A stretch of DNA of 64,000 bases. Source: Sphingomonas hengshuiensis (lineage in GTDB: Bacteria; Pseudomonadota; Alphaproteobacteria; Sphingomonadales; Sphingomonadaceae). Under the pieces are notes generated by a model. The model was not told the origin of the DNA. It did not search any database and worked only from the letters and a program-made list of their open reading frames with translations. The number at the start of each line of letters is the position of its first letter. Position 1 is the first letter of the stretch. The stretch is from positions 85,961 through 149,960 of the forward strand of contig QFNF01000010.1 of assembly GCA_003240755.1 (NCBI GenBank), read 5' to 3'. Below, in pieces: positions 45,607 through 52,202 of the stretch. The translations under genes and the position numbers were made by a program.

Positions 45607-46559
45607 GGCTCGTTCCGCTCGTCGCCGCCCTGCTCTGCGCCGCCTCGACCCCGGCATGGGCGGCGGGGCCGGTCTGCGGGGCGACATGGCATGATGCGGC
45701 GCGGAACCGCGACATACCCGTGCGTATCAGGATGCCGGCCGGTGCCGGTCGCGCCCCGCTGATCCTGTTCAGCCACGGCCTCGGCGGTTCGCTCGACGGC
45801 GGCACCGTCTGGGGCAAGGCATGGGCCGATGCCGGTTTCGTCGTCATCCATCTCCAGCACCCCGGCAGCGACGGCAGCATCCTGCGCGGGGCATGGGGAC
45901 GATTCGGTGCGACGCTGAAGGCGGCGATGACCGGCGACCAGTTGCGTGCGCGGGTTGCGGACGCGAGCTTCGTCCTCGACCGGCTGACGGCGCTCGAGCG
46001 GCAGGGACGCGGGCGCGAGGGAGCCTGCCTGCTGTCGCGGATCGATCTCGGCCATGTCGGCATGTCGGGCCACAGCTTCGGTGCGCACACCACGCAGGCA
46101 CTGGCCGGACAGGTCTTTCCGGCCATGGGCGCGGCGGGCGCGGATCGGCGCATCGCCGCTTCGATCGCGTTCAGCCCGTCACCGCCGCAGGGCGGGCCCG
46201 ACGCGCAGGCGATGGCCGGGATCGTGCGTCCCTTCTTCTCGATCACCGGCACCGCGGATACGACGCGCGTTCTGCCCGGCGTGACCGCCGCCGACCGCGA
46301 GCGCCCGTTCCGCGCGATGCCGCCCGGCGGCAAATATCTGCTGGTGCTCAAGGACGCGACCCATGCCGACCTCGGCGGCAATCCCGCGGGAATGCGCCGG
46401 CCTCAGGCGGACGCGCGTGTCTCCCGCATCGTCATCGACGCCACCACCGCCTTCTGGCGCTGGACGTTGCTGGGCGACGCGCGCGCGAAGGCGGCGCTCG
46501 ACTCGCCGGCCGGTATCCGGGCGGAACTGGCTCCCGGCGACCGGCTCGAGCGCAAGTGA
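45603..46559 (+). CDS. Secreted alpha/beta hydrolase (dienelactone hydrolase/PAF-AH-like)
   Basis: A 318-residue exported hydrolase with signal peptide ending STPAWA. Family features are PLILFSHGLGGSLDG (oxyanion region), AWADAGFVVIHLQHPGSD, the nucleophile elbow GMSGHSFGAHTTQAL and HADLGG near the C-terminus as candidate triad histidine. The arrangement resembles COG4188 predicted dienelactone hydrolases/platelet-activating-factor acetylhydrolases. The start is a GTG overlapping the EF-hand stop (GTGA), so calcium-binding protein and hydrolase are co-translated. Substrate unknown. Confidence 0.87.
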   Translation: MRLVPLVAALLCAASTPAWAAGPVCGATWHDAARNRDIPVRIRMPAGAGRAPLILFSHGLGGSLDGGTVWGKAWADAGFVVIHLQHPGSDGSILRGAWGRFGATLKAAMTGDQLRARVADASFVLDRLTALERQGRGREGACLLSRIDLGHVGMSGHSFGAHTTQALAGQVFPAMGAAGADRRIAASIAFSPSPPQGGPDAQAMAGIVRPFFSITGTADTTRVLPGVTAADRERPFRAMPPGGKYLLVLKDATHADLGGNPAGMRRPQADARVSRIVIDATTAFWRWTLLGDARAKAALDSPAGIRAELAPGDRLERK

Positions 46560-46876
46560 CCGATCCACGAAGGAAACATGCCATGCGCCTGCGTCCTGCC
46601 ACCGTCGCGCTGCGGCTCGCCCGTGCGACCCTCGCCGACGACGCCCGTCGCGAACGAAACACCCTGACCGCAAGCGAAGTCGGACGACCTCTGAAACCGT
46701 CGTCGAGGGGATTGCTCGAACGGTTCCCGGGGGTCGATGCCGCACATCATCCACGGAGCCGTCCGTCCGCATCGGCGGCGGGTCACAGAATGCAGCAGGC
46801 CATGGATATCGAACCCATGGTCCGGAACACGCGCCCACAGCAGCACGATCCGGGTGCCGGGTCGGTCGCCACCCGA
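46560..46876 (+). other. Intergenic with an orphan translation start
   Basis: GAAGGAAAC precedes an ATG at 46583 whose frame begins MRLRPATVALRLARATLADD, which looks like a damaged signal peptide. The frame then runs into sequence antisense to the next gene without any protein similarity. It is probably the truncated start of a lost exported protein. Nothing else is recognised here. Confidence 0.4.
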
Positions 46877-47701
46877 TCAACCCGGCCGGCCGCGCATCGA
46901 AACCCGATGTCTGGCACCCATCACCGCCGCGGCCCAAGCTGCAACGCCGCACAGCGCGACCAGCACGGCGGCGATCTGCCCCGACGCGGCCGTATCGGTG
47001 GCGCCGTCGCCGAGCTGCGCGACCAGCAGGACGGACAGCAGCGGCGCGCCGGTGCCGAGCAGCACCAGCGCGGCGGCATAGCTGCCGACGCTCACCGCGA
47101 AGCACAGCGTCCATGCCGCGAGACAGGCCGGCGCGACCTGCGGCCACAGCGCGTCGCGTGCCGCGCGTATCCGTCCGGCACCGAGCGAGCGGGCGACATG
47201 GAAGCAGGCGAGGTCCAGTCCGGAGACGACCGGCATCAGCGTCGTCAGCGCGCGCGGGGCCAGCATGTGGAGATAGACCAGCACCAGCCCGGCCGGACCA
47301 TAGAACAACGCGGTCATCCCGCGCGGATCGCATCCCAGCGCCGCGAGGGTCAGCGTCACCGTGCCCGATCGTCCGAACAGCAGGATGAAGGCGAAGGCGG
47401 TGACGAGCGCCGAGAGCGACAGCGGGATCGCCGACACCGTCATCACCAGATCCTGCGTCCGACGTCCCGCCGTCCGGCAGGCCGCCGCGACCGCCAGCGC
47501 CGCGATGGTCGCGAGCGCGGCGGCGATCGCGCTGATCGCGACGGTCCCGGCCAGCGCCACCATCTGCCCCGGTACCGCGCGCGGCGCGGCGAGGCCGGGA
47601 CCGATCAGCATCGTGACCGGCAGCACCAGTACCATGACGATCAACGCCAGCGCGGGCAGCGCCGCGATACGGGCGGCGCGGTCGAGCCTGCGGTCAGCCA
47701 C
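46877..47701 (-). CDS. ABC transporter permease, second subunit
   Basis: A 274-residue BPD-type permease with about six hydrophobic helices and the EAA-loop region VARSLGAGRIRAARDALWPQ that contacts the ATPase. The start is a GTG at 47701, overlapping the solute-binding protein gene by 8 bases. It pairs with the permease at 49780-50559. The type resembles permeases of 2-aminoethylphosphonate, iron or polyamine importers; the sequence alone does not settle the substrate. Confidence 0.87.
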   Translation of the reverse strand: MADRRLDRAARIAALPALALIVMVLVLPVTMLIGPGLAAPRAVPGQMVALAGTVAISAIAAALATIAALAVAAACRTAGRRTQDLVMTVSAIPLSLSALVTAFAFILLFGRSGTVTLTLAALGCDPRGMTALFYGPAGLVLVYLHMLAPRALTTLMPVVSGLDLACFHVARSLGAGRIRAARDALWPQVAPACLAAWTLCFAVSVGSYAAALVLLGTGAPLLSVLLVAQLGDGATDTAASGQIAAVLVALCGVAAWAAAVMGARHRVSMRGRPG

Positions 47702-48740
47702 GGGTCATCCTTTCGTTCCACAGCGCGGCGACCGCCGCGCGCGTGTCGGCGGCGACACCGACGGGCAGCAGGTCGCCCGCCGTCCGCAACGCCGCGACCG
47801 GCCGCGCCCCCGCGCGGGCGAACAGCGCCTGTCCCTCGGCGGAGAAGATATAGTGGAGCCACAGCATCGCGGCCGCCTGATGCGGCGCGCCGCGCACCAG
47901 CCCGATGACATAGGGCACGCACAACGGCGCATCGGCGGGACGCCGCAGCGCGACGATCCCGCCCAGCCCGTCGTCCCGGTGCGCGCGCACGCCATCGGCG
48001 GCATAGCCGATCCACACCGGCACCTCACCCTTGATGAACTGGGCATAGGGCGTGCCGCCCGACACGCGCAGGATCGTCCCCGCCGCATCGAGCCGGTCGA
48101 AGAAGCGCGCGCCGGGGGCAAGGTTCCGGTCGCTGCCGCCCGCCGCGCGATTGGCGGCGAGGAACACCGCCTGCCCCTGCGCGGTGGTGCGGGGATCGAG
48201 ATGGACGATCGCGTCGCGATAGAGCGGATCGGCGAGATCGGCGAACCGCGCCGGGCAGCGCGCGACGAGGCGGCGATTGGCGAGGAAGGCGAGGTCCAGC
48301 CCATGGACGACATGCCAGCCATGGTCGGCTGCCCGGAGCGACGGCGGCAGGCCGCGCGCGCCATGCGGCACGAACGGTTCGAACAGGTCGCGCGCGGCGG
48401 CGTCGATCCCGCTGCCCGCCCCGGCATAGAAGCTGTCGCCCTGCGGCGCGGCGCGGGTGCGTTCGAGCAGGATGACGCCGGGGCCGGAGCCGGTATCGTT
48501 ATAGCCGACGCGCACCCCCGGATAGCGCCGCTCGAACCCGGCGAACAGCCCGCCCCATCCCGCCCAATTGGGTCCGGTATCGAACGAGGCGACGATCCCC
48601 TGTTCGCGCGCGGCGTGGAACAGCCGCCGTTCGCCGGGATAGGTCTCGCGCCAGACCGGCTCGCCTTCGCCGCCGCCGCATCCGGCGAGCGGCACGGCGG
48701 CGAGCGCGGCCAGCACGGTGCGCCGGTTCGGCATCGTCAT
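47694..48740 (-). CDS. ABC transporter solute-binding lipoprotein
   Basis: A 348-residue periplasmic binding protein. The leader has both a twin-arginine (PNRRTVLAALAAVPLAGC) and a lipobox cysteine, so it may be a Tat-exported lipoprotein. The mature part has the two-lobed binding-protein pattern (GLFAGFERRYPGVRVGYNDT, GIDAAARDLFEPFVPHGAR, YVIGLVRGAPHQAAAMLWLH), as in polyamine-, iron- and phosphonate-binding families. The ATG overlaps the ATPase stop (ATGA). Substrate unknown. Confidence 0.87.
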   Translation of the reverse strand: MTMPNRRTVLAALAAVPLAGCGGGEGEPVWRETYPGERRLFHAAREQGIVASFDTGPNWAGWGGLFAGFERRYPGVRVGYNDTGSGPGVILLERTRAAPQGDSFYAGAGSGIDAAARDLFEPFVPHGARGLPPSLRAADHGWHVVHGLDLAFLANRRLVARCPARFADLADPLYRDAIVHLDPRTTAQGQAVFLAANRAAGGSDRNLAPGARFFDRLDAAGTILRVSGGTPYAQFIKGEVPVWIGYAADGVRAHRDDGLGGIVALRRPADAPLCVPYVIGLVRGAPHQAAAMLWLHYIFSAEGQALFARAGARPVAALRTAGDLLPVGVAADTRAAVAALWNERMTRG

Positions 48741-49783
48741 GCCCCCGGCACCAGCATCACCGAACTTGCGCGGACGGCGATGCTGTCCGGCGGGCGCGGA
48801 TCGCCGTCGACGAGCTGGAACGTCTCCCCCGCCGCCACGACCTCATGCACGAACGCGCCGCCCTGCCGCCGGCTGTCGATCGCGACGACGGACAGGACCA
48901 ATTCGCCCGGCAGGGAAGCCGCACCGGCGGGACGCCGCGCCAGCCCTTCGGGGCGGACCAGCGCGATCCGGCCGGGCGGGACCGGCGCGGGGCGCGGGGC
49001 GGCGGGCGGCAACCGGCCCCATGGCGTTTCGATCGCGCCGTCGGGACCGACCGTGCCGGGCAGCCGGTGGACCGGCCCGGTGAACCGCGCCGTCGCCAGC
49101 GTCGCCGGGGCGGCATGGACGCACGCGGGGGTGTCGAGCTGGGCGATGCGGCCCGCCTCCATCACCGCCACCCGGTCGGCCAGCGCAAAGGCTTCGTCGG
49201 CGTCATGGGTGACGATCAGGCAGGCAGCACCGGTCGCGCGCTGCACCCGCCGCAACTCGGCGCGCAGTTCGCGCCGCAGATGCGGGTCGAGCGCCGACAG
49301 CGGCTCGTCGAGCAGCAGCGCGGGCGGCGCGAAGACGGTCGCCCGCGCCAGCGCGACCCGCTGGCGCTGGCCGCCCGACAGCGCGTCGGGGAAGCGATCG
49401 GCCATCTCCCCCAGCCCGACGGCGGCCAGCGCGTCCTGCGCCATGGCCGCTGCGTCGCGCCGGGCGACCCCGCGCAGACGCAGCGGATAGGCGACATTGT
49501 CGCGCGCGTTGCGGGTCGGGAACAGCGCGTATTGCTGCGGCACCAGTCCCAGCCCGCGCCTTTCGGGCGGCAGGCCGGTGACATCGCGCCCGTCGAGCAT
49601 GACCCGCCCGGTGTCGGGGCGGAGGAAGCCGGCGACGATTCCGAACAGGGTACTCTTGCCGCACCCCGACGCGCCCATCAGCGCGACGCACTCGCCCGGT
49701 GCGACCGCTAGGTCAATATCCGACAGCGTGGGCGCGGCGGCGCCCGGATAGCGAAAGCCGATGTCCGACAGGTGCAGCGTCAT
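48737..49783 (-). CDS. ABC transporter ATP-binding protein
   Basis: A 348-residue ATPase of the PotA/FbpC type. It has Walker A GASGCGKST, Q-loop PQQYALFP, signature LSGGQRQRVALARA, Walker B ALLLDEPLSALDP and the switch histidine in LIVTHDADEA. A C-terminal TOBE-like domain (about residues 275-348) is present, as in iron, polyamine and phosphonate importers. The ATG at 49783 overlaps the preceding permease stop. The long open frame further upstream is not coding. Confidence 0.94.
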   Translation of the reverse strand: MTLHLSDIGFRYPGAAAPTLSDIDLAVAPGECVALMGASGCGKSTLFGIVAGFLRPDTGRVMLDGRDVTGLPPERRGLGLVPQQYALFPTRNARDNVAYPLRLRGVARRDAAAMAQDALAAVGLGEMADRFPDALSGGQRQRVALARATVFAPPALLLDEPLSALDPHLRRELRAELRRVQRATGAACLIVTHDADEAFALADRVAVMEAGRIAQLDTPACVHAAPATLATARFTGPVHRLPGTVGPDGAIETPWGRLPPAAPRPAPVPPGRIALVRPEGLARRPAGAASLPGELVLSVVAIDSRRQGGAFVHEVVAAGETFQLVDGDPRPPDSIAVRASSVMLVPGA

Positions 49784-50559
49784 GCCCGTTGTTCCTTGGG
49801 CCGCCCGATCGAACGGCCGGCGAGCGCATTGGCGAAGGCGAGGAGGACCAGCGGCAGCGTCGCCGCACAGGCATAGCCGGTTGCCCGCTGGAACCCGTCG
49901 GCGACCAGCAGCGGATAGGTGCGGTTCAGGAACCCCGCGACGAGGTTGGTCAACTGGAACTCGCCGATCGACACCGCGACGACCGCGGCGGTCCCGGCGA
50001 TCAGTCCGCCGCGCGCGGCGGGCAGGACGATCGTCACGAACCCGCGCACCGGTCCCGCGCCGAGGCTGGTCGCCATGCGCAGCAACCCCGCCGCGTCGCG
50101 TTCGCCGAGGTCGGCCAGCACCGGCGCCAGCATATAGGGCAGCGCCAGCACGGCATGGGCGGCGATCAGCACCGCCAGGCTGCCCTGCAACGGCGACAGC
50201 GGCCCGGCCAGCACCGCGACCAGTGCGAAGCCCAGCACGCCGCTCGGCACCGCGACCGGCCCGGTGCGGACCAGCAGTTCGACCAGCGCGAGCATCGGCC
50301 CCGGCCGCACCGCCAGCGCACCGGCCAGCGGGGGGACGATCGCGAGGTTGACGGCGAGCGCGCCGAGCGCGACGGTGGCGCTGGTCGCCAGCGCGCGCCA
50401 CAGGACCGGATCGGCGAACAGCGCGTCCACCCAGCGCAGCGTCACCCCTTCGGGCAACGGCGTCGCCACCCACAGGCCGCCGAACGCCCCGATCGCCAGC
50501 ATGACCACCGGGGCCAGCAGGAACAGCAGATACGCCGTGACGACGCCGCGCGCGATCAT
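49780..50559 (-). CDS. ABC transporter permease, first subunit
   Basis: A 259-residue BPD-type permease. It starts MIARGVVTAYLLFLLAPVVM and has six predicted helices, with the EAA-loop segment MATSLGAGPVRGFVTIVLPA. The ATG at 50559 lies 1 base after the LOG gene stop. The open frame continues much further upstream in sequence antisense to nothing but overlapping the LOG gene; that extension is rejected. Confidence 0.88.
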   Translation of the reverse strand: MIARGVVTAYLLFLLAPVVMLAIGAFGGLWVATPLPEGVTLRWVDALFADPVLWRALATSATVALGALAVNLAIVPPLAGALAVRPGPMLALVELLVRTGPVAVPSGVLGFALVAVLAGPLSPLQGSLAVLIAAHAVLALPYMLAPVLADLGERDAAGLLRMATSLGAGPVRGFVTIVLPAARGGLIAGTAAVVAVSIGEFQLTNLVAGFLNRTYPLLVADGFQRATGYACAATLPLVLLAFANALAGRSIGRPKEQRA

Positions 50560-50560
50560 G

Positions 50561-51226
50561 TCAGCGCACGCCGTCGTCCGACGCGTCGATCCCGCCGTCG
50601 TCGAGCGACAGATAGCGGCACGCGATCCGCTCGATCGCGTCGTCGGTATCCCGGACGGCGACGACGCCCGCCACCGCCGGACCCGGGCCGAACGCCAGCA
50701 CCAGCCGGCCGAAATGCATGCCGAACGCCATTTCGGTCTGCGTCCCATATTCGCCGCCGACCGCGACCAGCGCGAAACAGGCGCGCGCGATGATCGCGTT
50801 GCGCGCCGATCCCAGCCCGGTCGCGATCGGCACGGTGACGAACGGATTGGCCCCGGTCCATTCATTGTCGGGCAGGATGCCGATCGTCAGGCCGCCGGCG
50901 GTGGCGGCGCCTTCGCAGGCGGCCTGCATGATGCCGCCCTTGCCCCCGGTCATCACCGGAAAGCCGGCCCCCGCCAGCGCCCGCCCCATGTCGAAGGCGA
51001 TCCGGCACTGATCCTCGCTGGCGTCGCGCCCGCCGATCACGCCGACCGGCAGCAGCCGGCCGTGCCGTCCGATCCGTTCGACCGCATCGCTGGCGCTGGC
51101 GAGGTCGACCCGTGATCCCGTGGCCGGGCCATCGGTCGGCATCCAGTCGTGGCGACCGGCATCGAACATGCCGCGCTCGCTCCACAGCCGCGCCGCCGCC
51201 TCGTCATACTGCAATCGTGCCACCAC
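50561..51226 (-). CDS. LOG-family (TIGR00725-type) nucleotide phosphoribohydrolase-like protein
   Basis: A 221-residue protein with the Rossmann-like LOG fold: VGVIGGRDASEDQCRIAFDM, PVMTGGKGGIMQAACEGA, and VAVGGEYGTQTEMAFGM, which is the PGGxGTxxE-type motif in the GGxYGTxxE form of this subgroup. Characterised LOG proteins cleave the N-glycosidic bond of nucleoside 5'-monophosphates. It has an N-terminal extension of about 55 residues. The start is a GTG at 51226 with AGGA upstream. It is the first gene of the ABC importer operon, which is an unusual partnership and suggests that the imported compound is nucleotide- or ribose-phosphate-like (inference). Confidence 0.82.
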   Translation of the reverse strand: MVARLQYDEAAARLWSERGMFDAGRHDWMPTDGPATGSRVDLASASDAVERIGRHGRLLPVGVIGGRDASEDQCRIAFDMGRALAGAGFPVMTGGKGGIMQAACEGAATAGGLTIGILPDNEWTGANPFVTVPIATGLGSARNAIIARACFALVAVGGEYGTQTEMAFGMHFGRLVLAFGPGPAVAGVVAVRDTDDAIERIACRYLSLDDGGIDASDDGVR

Positions 51227-51331
51227 GAGAAAATCCTGTCATCGCAAACTCCGGGTGCCTATGCTGGAACAATGGAAGATATTCAACATGATTTGGCGGA
51301 AGGTCGACATCCCGTTGATAATGGCACGGTG

Positions 51332-52105
51332 ATGTTACCCGGCGGTGGCACCCTGACTCCGCGCCAGCAGGCGATCATCGCCAGCGTCCGCCAGCACGGG
51401 TTCGCGACGATCGAGGCGCTGGCGCTGACGCTCGGCGTATCCGGGCAGACCATCCGACGCGAGGTCATCCGGCTGGAGGAGCTGGGCGTGCTGCGCCGCT
51501 TTCACGGCGGGGCCGGACTGCCCGACAATCCGGTGCGGCGCAGCTATGCCGAGAAGACGCAGACGGGCCGCGACGGCAAGGACCGGATCGCCCGCCGCAC
51601 CGCCGAACAGATCGCGCCGGGCATGGCGGTGTTCCTCGACGTCGGCACGACGGTGGAGGCGGTCGCCCGGGCATTGACCGGCATTTCGCCGTTGCGCGTC
51701 TTCACCAACAGCCTGCAGGCCGCCGTGGCGCTGGCGGCTTCCGATGGCATTGCGACCTTCGTCACCGGCGGGCAGGTCAGCGGCAGCGACGGTTCGCTGA
51801 CGGGCGAGGTCACGCTGCGCGCGCTGGGGCTGGTGAAGTGCGACGTTGCGGTGATCGGCTTTTCGGGGTTCGATCCGGACGGATCGATCATGGATTTCGA
51901 CCATGACAAGATCGCGGTGAAGCGGGCGATGATGCGCCATGCCCGGCGCGTCCTGCTGGTCGGGCAGGCCGAGAAGTTCGGCCGCGCCGCCGTGGTGCGG
52001 CTCGGCGGGATCGACGAGGTCGATACCATCGTGACCGATGGCGTGCTGCCCGACCGGACCGTGGAGCTGGCACGGCAGCGCGGAGTCGCCATCCTCACCG
52101 GCTGA
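51332..52105 (+). CDS. DeoR-family transcriptional regulator
   Basis: A 257-residue DeoR/GlpR-type repressor. The N-terminal helix-turn-helix is LTPRQQAIIASVRQHGFATI, then GVSGQTIRREVIRLEELGVL; the C-terminal sugar-phosphate sensor domain shows VFLDVGTTVEAVARAL, VFTNSLQAAVALA and GFSGFDPDGSIMDFD. These proteins respond to phosphorylated sugars. The start is uncertain: the ATG at 51332 follows a possible promoter (TTGGCG, 17 bases, TGATAA) very closely; an in-frame ATG at 51272 would add 20 residues. It is divergent from the LOG-ABC operon and upstream of the receptor at 52203. Confidence 0.88.
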   Translation: MLPGGGTLTPRQQAIIASVRQHGFATIEALALTLGVSGQTIRREVIRLEELGVLRRFHGGAGLPDNPVRRSYAEKTQTGRDGKDRIARRTAEQIAPGMAVFLDVGTTVEAVARALTGISPLRVFTNSLQAAVALAASDGIATFVTGGQVSGSDGSLTGEVTLRALGLVKCDVAVIGFSGFDPDGSIMDFDHDKIAVKRAMMRHARRVLLVGQAEKFGRAAVVRLGGIDEVDTIVTDGVLPDRTVELARQRGVAILTG

Positions 52106-52150
52106 TGTATTCTATGGAAGAAAACTTACATCTGTCATAAATATTACATC
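52104..52150. promoter_or_regulatory. Repeated half-sites before the receptor gene
   Basis: GATGTA at 52104-52109 and TACATC at 52127-52132 and 52145-52150 lie in the AT-rich leader between the deoR stop and the receptor. The first two are inverted, the last two direct with 18-base spacing. This layout is compatible with a DeoR-type operator overlapping the promoter, but no copy was found before the LOG gene. Confidence 0.4.
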
Positions 52151-52202
52151 GACGGAACCTAGAGGGCGGTTCGTTCCCAACCTCCCCGAAGGATTTTCCG
52201 CC

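Noticed and set aside
48737..50473. Long version of the ABC ATPase starting far upstream
   Set aside because: The extra N-terminal part is a shifted frame of the permease gene; the ATPase motifs begin right after the ATG at 49783.
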